Part shown: positions 22,341 through 33,580 of the stretch, one piece after another
Layout of the letters: the number at the start of each line of letters is the position of its first letter
Position numbering within the stretch: position 1 is the stretch's first letter
Source: Cryptomeria japonica
Taxonomy: Eukaryota; Streptophyta; Pinopsida; Cupressales; Cupressaceae
NCBI RefSeq assembly: GCF_030272615.1
Contig: NC_081406.1
Span: 458,454,072-458,518,071 of the forward strand
DNA: 64,000 bases
Direction of reading: 5' to 3'
Position numbers and translations under genes: made by a program
Notes under the pieces: generated by a model
Database searches by the model: none
The model's input: only the letters and a program-made list of their open reading frames with translations
What the model was told of the DNA's origin: nothing

Positions 22341-23480
22341 ATGATAGATGACACTTTTCTAGATGAGCATTTGTTTCTCATACAGGCTCATACTCCATGG
22401 TATGCTGATATTGCCAACTATTTAGCTGCAACTAAAATGTCAATTTATTTTTCTCCTAAGGAAAGAAGGTTGCTAGTTGAAAAAAGTTTTAACTTTTCAT
22501 GGATTGTTGATTGTCTATTTTATACTGGACCTAACCAAGTCATGTGAAGATGTGTCAGAGAAGATGAAACATATGACATCCTACATGCATGTCATGATGA
22601 GCCATGTGGAGGTCATTTTGCTGCCAAAAGGACATCATTGAAAATACTCAATACCAGATACTATTGGCCTACATTACACAAGGATGCAACTCAGGACACA
22701 AGGAAATGTGACAGATGTCAGTGAATGGGCAGACCTATAAAATCTGATGAGATGTCACTATATCCTCAAATATCTGTTACATCATTTGACAAGTGGGGAT
22801 TAGATTTTGTTGGCCCCATTGAGCCACCTTCTAATGGCAAATCTTATATCTTGGTATGTACAAACTATGTGACAAAATGGGTAGAAGCTAGAGCTATGCA
22901 ACATGCAAGAGATAATAAGGTGGCTGAGTTTGTCTATGAAGAAATATTTACAAGGTATGGAGTACCAAGGAAAATTGTCTCAGATCAGGGACCTCAATTT
23001 ACATCAACATTGATAAAAGCTTTGGTCAATGAATACAATATAAGACATAGGAAATCTACTCCATATCATCCACAGTCTAATGGATAAGTAGAAGTTAGCA
23101 ATAGAGAGCTTGAGGCTATTCTCACAAAGATAGTGTCTATCCACAAGAAACATTGGTCTCATCAACTTTCAGAGGCAATTTGGGCATATAGAACAACATG
23201 GAAAACATTAATTGGATTCACACCTTTTGAGATGGTTTATGGGAAAACGGAAATGATGCCTATTGAATTTGAGCATAAAACCTTGAGAACAACTCTACAA
23301 CTGAATATGACATTGTCTAAAGCACAGAAGGAACGCATTCAACAGTTAAATGTTCTTGATGAATGGAGGAAGATAGCTATTCAACAGACAGAATTGATTC
23401 AAAACCAAAGAGCATGATGGCATGATAAATATATCAGAGAAAAGAAAATCAAAGTTGGTGATTGGGCACTCCTGTAGAAT
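22341..23480 (+). pseudogene. Athila-like integrase
   Basis: The HHCC zinc-binding part (CGGHFAAKRT and CDRCQ about 22602-22722) precedes the catalytic core with WGLDFVGP, SDQGPQFTS and PQSNG followed by a stop and VEVSN, so the D-D-E triad is recognisable. The C-terminal part has WAYRTTWKT and FEMVYGK and then fades near 23480. Stops are TGA 22544, TGA 22722, TAA 23085, TGA 23415 and TAG 23475. No chromodomain is visible, as expected for Athila. Confidence 0.9.
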
Positions 23481-23999
23481 ATGTAATCATTTTCAGGAAG
23501 AAATGAATAAGAATATGTTGTTCTGATCTGTTAATAGTACTTTGCTCGGAGTTTGATATCACTCATGCAAGGGGACCCACTTGGTGAGTGATCCTATGTT
23601 TATCATCATTGAAGTTAGTTTTTACTTAGTTGCAGTAGAAGTTCATGACTGGATTGTTCCTGCAGCCATTGGAAATAGATCCTTTGACTGTTCCTACAGC
23701 CAAGACAGAACGGTGTGATTTCTGTTATTTTCATTAGATCATTTCAGTAGTGTTTTGTGAAGCTTTCATGTAGCCTTTTATGATTTCCATTCCTGCCTTT
23801 CCTTTCTACATAATGTTAGTCACTGCAGTAATGCAGAATAATCATTTAAGGAGCTTAGTGCATATATATTGCAGACCCATTTCAAGTTTTACATTCCTGG
23901 ATTGATAACTAAATGAACACCAACCATGAAAATAGTAAACTCTACCATATGAATGTCCAAACTTCGGATTGAGATTTCAATTAGAGGTATTATTATTAT
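23481..23999 (+). other. Non-coding tail after Athila-like integrase
   Basis: No gene is seen. Repeated short phrases ('gttcctgcagcca', 'gttcctacagcca' near 23650-23700) show a small internal duplication. It may be the element's 3' UTR. I could not find a PPT or LTR start. Confidence 0.4.
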
Positions 24000-25756
24000 C
24001 ATTATAGTTGGGGTAGACAGGGGGGTCTGAATGTTTTCATGGAATGGCTAAGTGGGAAAGATCCCACAATCACTGGCTATTTCATCAAGAACTGGAAAAA
24101 TGACAAAATTCTTATCGGATCCTAGATGGTGAATATTGATGAGGAGGTCATCACCGAGGCCACAGGGATGACAACCGAGGGAATGAAATTTTATAGGGAC
24201 AGAGGCATATCAGATAAAGCAGCAGACAAGTTTACTATTATGTATGAAGAGAGGAGAAAGATGATTAAAATCGACAACTCCTACCATGCCCCAAAGAGAA
24301 TTTGCAGGCCATGGAGGTTTGTCTTATTCACTTCTATTGAATACATTACCTTAGATGGTAGGTTTACCAGAGCCTACGGGCATCAATTCGTTTTACTCAA
24401 CCATTTCCATCATGGGGAAAATGTTAGCCTTCCTTATTACCTTGCATGCTCAATGGATCATACTATAAAAGAGATCCAGAAGGACCCTAAGGGTGATCAT
24501 GCCCTCCATCAGGGGCTCATGGTCCTGGTTTATAAAATTCTCAAGGGGAAGTGCATTGAAAAGCCTATTAAGGGCAAAAATGCAAGAGATGTGACAATGG
24601 AGAGTGAAGCTAGTGGTTTTAACTTTGAATCAGAGACCGAGGGAGAATCAGAAGAAACTAGCAAAAAAGGGAGGAATAGGGCCAAGAAGAGAAGGATTAT
24701 TGTGGAATCATGTATGTCAGATTTTGAAACCGACTCCTTTGAGAAAAAAAATTGTTAAAAAAAAGAAAGGGAAAGCTACTGGAAAATAGGCTCAGAGAAA
24801 GAATACTAAAAAGGGTAATAATTCTGATATCAACCATATTTTGGTTGATTCTAAGGAGGAGACTGAAGAAAACAAGAAGGTTGAGAGTCAGGATAAAGAT
24901 GGGGAGGGCAACTCGGTTATGGACAATATAGAGGCAGTGAATACCACAAGTCTGCATAAGGAGGATAAAGGGGATAAAAGTGGCAGTGGTGACAATGATA
25001 CTGTTAAGGCCTTCTGTGAGACCATCGCGACCATGGTGAAGGATATCAGTAGTTTGAAAATAGATACTTAGGCTATTGCTAGACTTACGGTTGGTGATAA
25101 GCCCTTGGCTGAACATGTTAAAGAATTGGTTGCTATTCTGCATTATGCGGAAGCTATTGAATGTATGGTTGGAAAAATCATAGCTACAGAAAAAAAGGTC
25201 AATGATATGGGAGATAGAAAGAAAATGGAAATCAAAATGAATGATTTCAATAGCAGAATTGATAGGTTGGAACACAACATCAAGAAGATTGCTGACCAAA
25301 ATTTCCAAATCCTCAAATTGTCGGTGGACAACATGAACATCCTTATCAATAGGTTCAAGGAAAAAGCCGAGAAGGGTGGTGATAAAGAGCAGTTGGACAA
25401 GAAAGGTAATGAAAGGAGGACCAGAGCCAACACAAAGATTAAGGGCAACATAAAAGGTCGTGAGCTGGAGGAACTGAAGACCTCAGCGAACAACATGAAA
25501 CAAATGGTTGTTCACACTGAGAAAATTATGAATAGTATTTAGATTTCAGTTGGTGTCCTGACCTCTATCTTTTTGTTGTCTATGTGCTTTCATTTCGCTG
25601 TTTGTTCTGGGTTTTTAATGTTATGTTATGTTAGCTGATCCCTGTCGATGGGCTCATTTTGTCTTTTAAAATTGATCAGACACTTTTTATAGCTGATTTG
25701 TTTTCCTAGTTTGTACAAGGTTCAGGTACCTTTCAAATACCCGCTTTTACTTAATC
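24000..25756 (+). mobile_element. Q1: probable non-autonomous retroposon with coiled-coil ORF and LINE-like tail
   Basis: A protein-coding region (24024-25542) is followed only by a short UTR that ends near 25756 with GGTTCAGGTACC, ACCC and CTTAATCA. The same type of ORF followed by the same type of tail (GGTTTCGGGTCC, ACC, TTAATCA) occurs on the minus strand at 54595-55560. Two copies with similar 3' ends and no RT suggest a mobile family moved by another element's machinery. That is inference; no TSD was found. Confidence 0.55.
24024..25542 (+). pseudogene. Q1 ORF, unknown protein with globular N-part and coiled-coil C-part
   Basis: I do not recognise a named family with certainty. The N-terminal part (from about 24024, an ATG at 24126 after a TAG) is a globular domain of about 190 residues with EEVITEATGM, RDRGISDKAADKF and LNHFHHGENVSLPYYLACSMD. 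Similar domains occur in many plant transposon-related hypothetical proteins. An acidic/basic linker follows, with a frameshift in A-rich DNA near 24750, then a Lys/Glu-rich coiled coil (25105-25540) ending EKIMNSI. The C-part resembles the minus-strand ORF at 54785-55545. A Gag-like or ORF1-like role is possible but unproven. Confidence 0.6.
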
Positions 25757-25765
25757 AAAATAAAT

Positions 25766-27340
25766 AAGGTCTTAATTGAGAAAGGTATCATCAATATATT
25801 CAAAGAAAATAAAAAAGATTTGAAAGGAAATGATAAGCCACGATTTTGGAACAATAACAAGAACACAGTAAATGATGGCATTTTAGATTCTAACACAGTG
25901 AGACCAAAAATCACTCTTTCAGGACCAAGTTCTTCTATAAACAACAAAGTAAATACTCAAGAAACTTCAAAACCATGAGGGAAATACACCCCATTGGGAG
26001 AACCACTTGAGTTGGCTTTTAGGAAGCTAGTAGAAAACAAGCTAATAACAATTCCAGACAATCCTCCATATGAACAAAAATTCAAACCAAATTGGTAGAA
26101 TGATGATGAGTATTGCGAATATCACAAGAGCAAGGGACATAAAACAAGAAATTGCCATCACTTGAAGAACATTATTAAAGATCTTATTGATAAAGGTGAC
26201 ATTGTGATTGATGGACATACATCCAATCAAGAACATAAGATTTTTAAGGAACCATTCCCTAAACATGACAAGGGAAAATCCAAAGCCACAGATAATCAAG
26301 CCAGCTATAACAAAATGTCCTATGACTATGATCCAATCATTAACCATATTTCAATGGACAAGTATGTTTCTACTATTATCATAAAGGACAAAATGCTTGA
26401 GAGTTCTACCCAAAGAACCAAAGTTATCGTAAAAGGCATTGGAACTTCTTCTGAATCTAAATTTTAATGTAATGTCATAATTCATCGTGGTAAGGTCACC
26501 CTGTAAGGTGCTCTAGCTAAAACCACCACTTCCTCATCGGCCAAACCTGAGTACAACCTAGTAGAACAGTTAGGGAAGAAACCCGCACTTATCTCAATCC
26601 TAGAACTATTGCGTATCTTTGCTTCACATAAAACCATACTTGACAAAGTCCTAAGAGAAAATTTTGTACCCACTGATCTGAACGTGGACCAATTTCTAGT
26701 CATGGTGGGATACCTTTCCGTTCCGCATATTCTTACATTTACATAAGCTGATGATGCTTCCGTAACCTAGCCTCATAATTCACCTTTACATATTGAAGCC
26801 TTTATCTATAAAAACTACCTCAAACGAGTCTTATAGATGGAGGAGCAGGTCTAAACATTTGTACATTGAGCACTATTAAACAATTGGGATATTCTGAAAA
26901 AGCTATGAATTCTACACATGCAATAACCATAAAATCATATGATGATGAAGGGCGTTCATCCAATGGCATAGTCACCTTACCTATCAGAGTAAGGTCATTC
27001 ATGAAGGATGTGGTTTGTCAAGTCCTTGATGTAGATCTCACATAAAATATACTCTTGGGATGCACATGGATTCATGAAATAAGAGTTATTCCCTCAATAT
27101 ATCATCAATGTATCAAGTTCCCATACAATAGATTTGAAGTGACCATCAAATGTGATCTAAATCCATTCATATATTGTAATAACTTGCGAGCAAGATTATA
27201 AATAACAATCCCAGTCAATCGATAAGTTGTTCCATCTTCAACATAGGTTGATCCTGAATCGTTGAAAGCTTCTACATCCAAACAAACAGAGATCAAAGAA
27301 AAGTTCAATATTAAAGACCTGGGATGTGGTGAATATATCT
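25766..27340 (+). pseudogene. Tat-like Ty3/gypsy Gag end and protease (element A)
   Basis: A continuous frame (25766-26820, interrupted by several stops) contains a CEYHKSKGHKTRNC zinc-knuckle block (about 26117-26158) followed by LKNIIKDLIDKGDI, the usual C-terminal Gag signature of Tat-type elements. After a frameshift near 26820 comes the protease with IDGGAGLNI (about 26833-26859), GIVTLPIRV and the [11 protein letters not shown] block (about 27049-27081). Sequence similarity to such elements stops near 27340, where an inverted copy of a PMD-gene tail begins. RT, RNase H and integrase are absent. Element A's 3' LTR probably starts at 40032. Confidence 0.85.
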
Positions 27341-27344
27341 TTCA

Positions 27345-27800
27345 TGGGATGGTGGAGATAGAGGCAGATGACAAAGGTGAGGTGCAGTAGTAGAGAGGAG
27401 GGTAGTTCAGAGGAGAGATGGAGAGAGGAGAGACATGCACATGTAGTCAGAGGTAGAGGTGGGCTGCCGTTACAGGTGCCGACAATGCAGGTTCCCAGAC
27501 AGGGATAGAGAAAGGGATAAAGTGAGGAGATAGGAGAGGAGGAGGATGAGCTACTATCCTCGAGAAAGATCTACCAAGGACAGGCAAATGAGATTTAGGA
27601 TCTAGAGAGGGATGTGGCTAGGCTTAGGAGTCAGCTGAGGGACACTGAGCAAGAGACAGATTAGGCTATTCAATGCTACATGAAGGATGAGGAGGCATAT
27701 AGGGCAGGTAGGCGAGCAACAGAGGACATTGGGGCTGGATATTCCTATGTTCTACGAGCAGGGGAGGAGATAGCCTACTAGAGAAACTTGTATTATGGAG
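27345..27800 (+). repeat. Left arm of a 0.45-kb imperfect inverted repeat
   Basis: The sequence matches the reverse complement of about 29500-29926 along most of its length, including coding and purine-rich non-coding parts (for example the GAGGAGGATGAGCTACT block). The arms are separated by 1.7 kb. The repeat consists of two PMD-gene tails. Confidence 0.8.
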
Positions 27801-28018
27801 TTGTGCCACTTGATCAGCGGACTAGGAGCTTCCAGATACCATCATGGGCTACAACAACCACTGGAGGGAGAGATAGGAGTCATGCATCTAATGGTGGGGT
27901 CATGGGTCCTCCACCACCAATAGATAGAGGGGGAAGGAGAGATGATTCTAGAGCGGGGATTTCCAGGGCTCAAACTCCATCAAGGTCAATTGGCTCCGAG
28001 GGAGGGAGTTCATCATAG
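27345..28018 (+). pseudogene. PMD-gene tail, plus-strand copy
   Basis: This is the 3' end of a gene like those at 29476-38838 (minus) and 58238-60344 (plus). The coding frame is best from about 27590: DVARLRSQLRDTEQ, then RRATEDIGAGYSYVLRAGEE, then the closing Gly/Ser/Arg-rich part ending at TAG 28016-28018. It has TAG stops inside. It is followed by a low-complexity UTR. It lies in the opposite orientation to the PMD gene that starts at 38838, so the two tails face each other. Confidence 0.75.
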
Positions 28019-29475
28019 CCTTAGATGGCTCCCAAAGTATTAGTTTTTTGTATCATTTTTGTATGATGGTGCAGACACTTTTGAGTGATTGAAGCTATAT
28101 GATTTTGACATCATTGTATCATGAAACTTATGCTTTTTGAGATACTAATATGAGATGATTCATCCTTGTGGAAACTAGATGTATATGTACCTATGTGATG
28201 TTGCTTCTATGTGATGTATGTTTCTATGTGTTAATGCAATTTATGATTCTATGATGTATCGATGCTTATGAGATACATGTATCTATGATGTTTACGATAG
28301 GAATGCAGTAATATATACATGATGAAATTCAATATTTTTACATTCTTTTATGTTTTATATGTTATGAAAATGTGAATGTATGAAATATAGATGAATGTGA
28401 TAATGCAAGTAACTATTTACATGATGAGAATGTAAAATGTGTTAACATGTGTTGTGTTATTATTCTGGCATTTTATGTTGTATATGAGAATGCAGATACT
28501 AACTAATGATATATGCAAGATGCAATGCAATTGTGATATATATATGTATGTATGAAAAGCTAATATGTGATAATGCAGGTGCAATCTACATGAAATGAAG
28601 ATATTTTTGGCATGTCATTATACTCAGTCATGTGATAGTAGGCTACACGGAGTCAGGAAGGATGATGGAGGTCAATCATGAAAGGGGGATAGAAGATAGA
28701 AGATATGGAAGTGAAAGAGATTCTTGTGCTTTATCATCATTGAGCTTTATTATGGAAAATAGGTTATGACAATCAAGGCATAGGTTCGACCCAGAAAGTC
28801 ATTGTACCCATTTGCATGGAGATCAGACAGTCACAAACAAGGAATGTCCTAGTTTATACTATACTTAGAGTGTCCTAATATCCTTGGACAAGTCACAACA
28901 TTACTAAGAGACAATCCACAAACAACAAAACAATAGGTGAACATATCCTATCCTTATCTTTCTAGTCAAAGACATCCTAGACATAGAATTTCTGGTCAGA
29001 GACATCCCGAAAAAGCCAAAAGACATGTCACCAAAAGATAAAATAAAAAGAAAACCAAGACTCGACACCAACAGCCATTGTAGTCCTCAAGTTTAGTGTC
29101 TCTTGTCACTTGCATAAGTCTATTTAATTTTGATCATAATGTTTACTTTCAAAAAAAGGATAGATAGAACTAAACCATAATGTTGTTTGAGTCTACTGAA
29201 AGATTTGATTTGTTGAAGCCCATTGTTGTTGTTTAAATCTCATCTAAAACTGATTTAATCCATAAAATTGATACTTTATTACGAAGAAGATGAAACTTTA
29301 TTGCTGAACTTTGATGTAAGTGTTGCTTTATTCTAGATTGTGAGCAGATAGACTGAAGAAAACTGGGAGAAATTGTACTCCTTGAAATGTGTGATACTCT
29401 TAGTTCCACAACCATCACTAGTCTTAGGATTTAGGAGCTAATTTATAATGGATGGAAAGGAGTGAAAAGGAAGGA
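28019..29475 (+). other. Low-complexity AT-rich spacer between PMD tails, no gene
   Basis: 28050-28600 is rich in ATGTAT, TATGATG and similar words, typical of a decayed 3' UTR. 28620-29470 is unique-looking and non-coding. I see no domain and no LTR. Confidence 0.5.
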
Positions 29476-30753
29476 TTATACAAATAAATAAATATTTTTT
29501 AAATCATAGGCTATGTCCTCCCATGCTTGTAGAACATAGGAATATCTGGCCCCAGTATCCTCTGTTTCTCGCCTACCTTCCCTTAATGCCTCCTCAGCCT
29601 CCGTGTAGCATTGGATAGCTAGATCCCTCCCTTGCTTAGTGTCCCACAGTTGTATCCTGAGCCTAGCCACATCCCTCTCTAGATCCTGAATCTCATTTTC
29701 CTGTCCCTGGTAGATCTCTCTTAGGGAGAGTAGCTCATCCTCCTCCTCTCCTCCCTCCTCACCTTGTCCCTGTGGTTGTCCCTATCCTTGTCCCTATCCT
29801 GGAACCTATGTTGTTGGGACCTGGAAAGGCAGTACACCTCTACCTATGACTACATGCGCCTATCTCTCCTCTCCTCCATCTATTGTCTGAACTACCCTCC
29901 TCTCTCCTACTGCACCTTGCCTCCATCATCTACCTCTACTTTTACCATCCTTGCTATCATCTCCACCATCCCCACCATCACCCTCTATTATCTCTCCTAG
30001 ATCTATCAGCCATTGAAATGGATGATCTGCGTAATATGCATTGTACTCGACATCCATCCCTGCATCCTCCACATCTGCCAAAATAACCCAAGGCATGGGA
30101 CCATCTTGCATTTGTGGCACTACCTGATCATAAGACAATAACAGACCTAAATGTGGCTGATCTCTCACTATCCGTGCATACATCCCTGAGCCATGTGGCA
30201 TCCAATGTCTCCTATTGAACTGCCTGCATACTCTATCTATCAATTGTCACTCAATGATATATGGTGTCCTCCTGATTAGATACCTAATCCTAAACACATA
30301 TGGCAGATCGACTACATCATCCTCCCACTCCTCATAATCTCGGTAAGGCCTCCATACTACACTGTCTATCTCATCAATCACTTAGCGCCAATACTCTAGC
30401 CTCCCAATTCATGGCTAGGAAGTAATCATATCATACAAATGTACATAACTGTGCCCATGTCCCCTGCCTCTAAAGTGTATCATTCATGTAACCAGAAGAT
30501 GCTCATATGCCCATACCTGCAATAATGTCACTCCACACCCCAATCCCACTGATCTATGATACACAAACTGATGCAGCTTATAACACAAGTGTGATAGTAG
30601 ACATGACCCCCATGCAAAACTGGTGTGCTCAATCACCAATGTCTCCAGAGTCCTTCCCCATCCCACAACCAACCCTTGTGTCGCCCTGTCCATATAGAAA
30701 AACCCATTGATAACTCTTGCGAGCACCACCGGTAGAGCCAATCCTGTAGCTAT
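29476..30753 (-). pseudogene. PMD gene A, C-terminal half (disrupted by element N)
   Basis: On the minus strand the reading resumes at 30753 directly after element N. It contains the second half of a plant mobile domain with GCGVTLLQVWAYEHL (about 30500-30550), a motif that corresponds to CTLLQVWIFEHF in PMD gene B. A further part with FQWLIDLGEII (about 29980) and the tail with ARLRIQLWDTKQ (about 29620-29670) follow. In-frame stops separate the pieces. PMD proteins such as Arabidopsis MAIN and MAIL1 are nuclear factors; PMD genes are also known from transposons. This copy lies antisense to element A's Gag. Confidence 0.8.
29500..29926 (-). repeat. Right arm of the imperfect inverted repeat
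   Basis: This is the reverse-complement partner of 27345-27800 and is part of the PMD gene A tail. Confidence 0.8.
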
Positions 30754-31806
30754 TGTTGGCATTTTTTATTTTTATTTTGTGATTGTCATTGATGGACACA
30801 CACTTGTATTGAGATCGCCTTTGTATGTATGAGCTAGAGCTCAACCAATATTTGTTCCAACTGGTATGTTGTATTCTAGTCTTTAGACTAATGATTTTGC
30901 AGAATGTGTTTCCCGGTCTGAAGCGGCATGACGACCCCAAGTGGTTCGTAGATCTCAACCGGTACAAGGGAGAAAAGCGGCACAACACATTCTTACCAGT
31001 CTTCATTTTTGCCAAACACACAACTAGTATTTTGTATGAACCAGTAATACTCTATGATGAGTTACTAGCCGACATTTTGTGATAAGTTACCAACCCACCG
31101 ATTCATTGATAGATTCAACACACTGACAGTTCTTTTTGTGTCATGTTACTAAGTATGTCTAGATTCATTGAACCTAGGAAATTGTAATGTAATCCTATTG
31201 GACCGACATGAAATCAGATTCCTTTAAAAGGACATCATGTCTAGGGTTTTGAGTTGTTGAAACTGTTGCTGAAAGGGTTTATGTTGTGGCTAGGGTAGAA
31301 GTTTGTCCTATAAGATAGATCAAACACTTGTTGATTACTCACATCTTTGACAAGTTTGTAGCCCTTAATCGGGTAGGCCTCAAAGCCTTTGTAAAATCCT
31401 CTAACAAGGTGGTTCACTTTTGTGAATCTAAAATCCTCTAACAAGCTAGTCTTTAATCGGACTTATCTCCTAATGAAGATTGAGATTCCTAACAGGATCT
31501 GTTCAGGTGAAGAACATTGTAAGACCTTAACCAGTCCGACCTTAGCCGGTCTAGTTTCTATTCTATAGATAGTGACTTGTGAGTTCCATCTCACCATGGT
31601 TTTTCCCAGTTGGGTTTCCATGTCAAATATCTTGTGTTATGGTTGTATTTCTTTTGTGGGTGAATTCTTTATTCGCATTTTGGTTTGCATGTGTGATAAC
31701 CAGTCTGTCTGTTAGACTATTTTACCAGTTTATCTTCAGACTGTGTAAGTGTTTAAGGACAAATATTTTTGGCATACTAATTCACCCCCCATCTTAGTAT
31801 TCATCA
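30754..31806 (+). repeat. 5' LTR of element N
   Basis: It starts TGTTGGC and ends TTCATCA, 1,053 bp. Compared with the 3' LTR it lacks about 124 bp (present at about 37790-37920), while it has small local duplications such as the doubled 'gagttac' phrase near 31060-31090. The hairpin array is at 31372-31551. Confidence 0.92.
31372..31551 (+). repeat. Mini-hairpin array in the 5' LTR of element N
   Basis: Units include CCC-TTAATC-GGG (31372-31383), AGGC-CTCAAA-GCCT, CCT-CTAACA-AGG, TTCAC-TTTT-GTGAA, AGTC-(8)-GACT, AGATTC-CTAACA-GGATCT (one G-T wobble) and GACC-TTAGCC-GGTC (31538-31551). They correspond in order to units in the 3' LTR. Confidence 0.8.
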
Positions 31807-31808
31807 AT

Positions 31809-31820
31809 TGGTATCAGAGC
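31809..31820 (+). promoter_or_regulatory. Primer binding site of element N
   Basis: TGGTATCAGAGC, two bases after the 5' LTR, is the same tRNA-iMet type site as in copia-2. Confidence 0.9.
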
Positions 31821-31856
31821 CAACCTTTCTATAAGTTTAACCACTTGGAAAGAGAT

Positions 31857-33134
31857 ATGGGGGAATACACTTTGAGGGGACTTACTCAACGGCTCACTAA
31901 GTCTGAGCAAGCCTATGATTATCTTATGGTCAAATACAAGGCATCTCAAGCAAAAAGGAGAGAACATGCAGAAAAGTTGATGGAGCTATTTGAAAGTAGT
32001 TCTAAAGATGAAGGTAATATGGAAGCCATGATTATAGAAGTGAATAAGTTGAATGATTCAAACTCCAATCTGAGAAAGGAGTTAGAAGGACTGACTATCC
32101 GGTTTAGTCAAGAGCTTGAAAACAGTAGGAAAGTTGAAGATCGAGTAAACGACAAAGATCATGAGATCTCCAAGTTGAAACAAGAGATTAGTGCACTAAC
32201 TACTCACCTTCATGAGAGCAGGATGGAAAAGGAAGACATGCAAGGTGAATTGAAAATAGCCATCTCTGAAAATGCAAGTCTAATGGAGACAAATACTACT
32301 ATTTCCAAAGAACTCTCTGAGTCAAAGGAAATACTTGCTAAGTTTGGCAAAAGTACTATCAAGCTAGAGCAAAAGCTTAAGTCATCTAGACCGGCAAAGA
32401 ATACCAATGGTCTTGGTTTCTCTGGACATGAGGAAGGAGAATCCTCAGGAACAAATGTTGAAGCATCAAAGAAGCAACCGACACTCAAAGGAAAACATAA
32501 GCAAAAATTCAAACCTGTTTTCTTTAACTGTCTTAAAGAAGGACACACTGCCAATGTATGTAGGAGCAAAGCCTACAATAATTTTCCATATTTTATCAGC
32601 AATGTACCTAGATCCAATAAGTTCAATGGTAATTGTTATGCATGCAACAAGTTTGGGCATAGAGCATCTGAATGTAGGTCTATCATGAACAATACCGGAA
32701 GATATCCTCAGAGGACCCTAGGAGCTGATCTAGAATCTTTTGTAAACTGGAACCCTAACTGGTTCGATGCCTATAATTATTAGTCAAGCAACAATGGTTA
32801 TCAATCGGCAACCAGATGGAGAGAAATTTTTTGGATTTGTCATGGACATGGACACACTGTGGCTACATGCAGAAGGAAGAATGGAAATATGAACAATGGA
32901 CCTTGGAGAGCACCTGGATTGGTTTGCTATCACTGCAACAAACCGGGTCACATTGCAAGATTCTGCAGAAGTAGAAAGAGTATATCTGATGATATACCAA
33001 TCACTCAGAAAGGAGAAGTTGATGTTAAAAAAGTTCAAGCGGACATGAACAAAACCTGGAGGAAGAAACCAACAATGTTGGAAGAGGAACCAGTTTCTGC
33101 ACCTAGTGTGGAAATATTGGAACCAGTAAACTAA
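31857..33134 (+). pseudogene. Element N Gag-like protein: coiled coil plus four zinc knuckles
   Basis: The ATG at 31857 follows the PBS by 36 bases. There is no UBN2 capsid domain. Instead about 190 residues are strongly coiled-coil (heptad-rich Leu/Lys/Glu, 31857-32400). Four CCHC-like knuckles follow: FNCLKEGHTANVC (first Cys replaced by Phe), CYACNKFGHRASEC (intact), a CHGHGHTVATC variant and CYHCNKPGHIARFC (intact, about 32926-32967). One TAG at 32781-32783 interrupts; the frame then continues to TAA 33132-33134. Two intact knuckles point to nucleic-acid binding. The coiled-coil plus knuckle layout matches the C-terminal half of long copia Gags, so the N-terminal half appears lost. Confidence 0.8.
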
Positions 33135-33580
33135 GCTCCAAAGAAGCTTAGGGGGAGCAAACGACGAAATGATTGTGAACCCCTGATTACACTGGTAAAA
33201 GACCTTAACCAGTACGTGATACCTGTTGCTTGGCAGAAGATTGGAAATGCTAAAGGAGGCAAATTAGGGTTTTCGCCCTAATAGAGGAGCATTAATGGTG
33301 GTAGGTGAGAGACATGTATAAAAGAATATTTCAAATCATTTCTCACTATCTGTTTTCGAGTGAAGAAAAGTTTTCAAGTGCAGAGCGAAGAAAAGGCGAT
33401 TTGAGCTAAGATTTCAAGAAATTGATAAATCTTGAAGGAGATTCAAATCCAATTTGCAAACGGTCGTGGAGAACACAAAGCGGTGATTCGGCAACCGACG
33501 GAGAGTGGAGTGAAGCAAAATCAGGAAGCCCTAAATTCACGTTGTAAAGGTATTTTTCATGTTCTTGAAAATACTCAACA

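Larger units (their letters stand above)
18250..23500 (+). mobile_element. Athila-like Ty3/gypsy element, gag-pol without visible LTRs
   Basis: Gag, protease, RT, RNase H and integrase follow in Ty3/gypsy order, all in the same reading frame from about 18276 to 23480. The RT sequence has the Athila-type stretches TTFTCPWGTYAY, LPFGLCNAPATFQRA and IYMDDF. I find about 15 in-frame stops and no frameshift. LTRs, PBS and PPT were not found on either side, so the copy is truncated or its LTRs are too diverged to see. The left neighbour is the LINE, the right one retroposon Q1. Confidence 0.85.

Noticed and set aside
29764-30086. Plus-strand open frames opposite PMD gene A
   Set aside because: They are antisense shadows of the purine-rich PMD tail.
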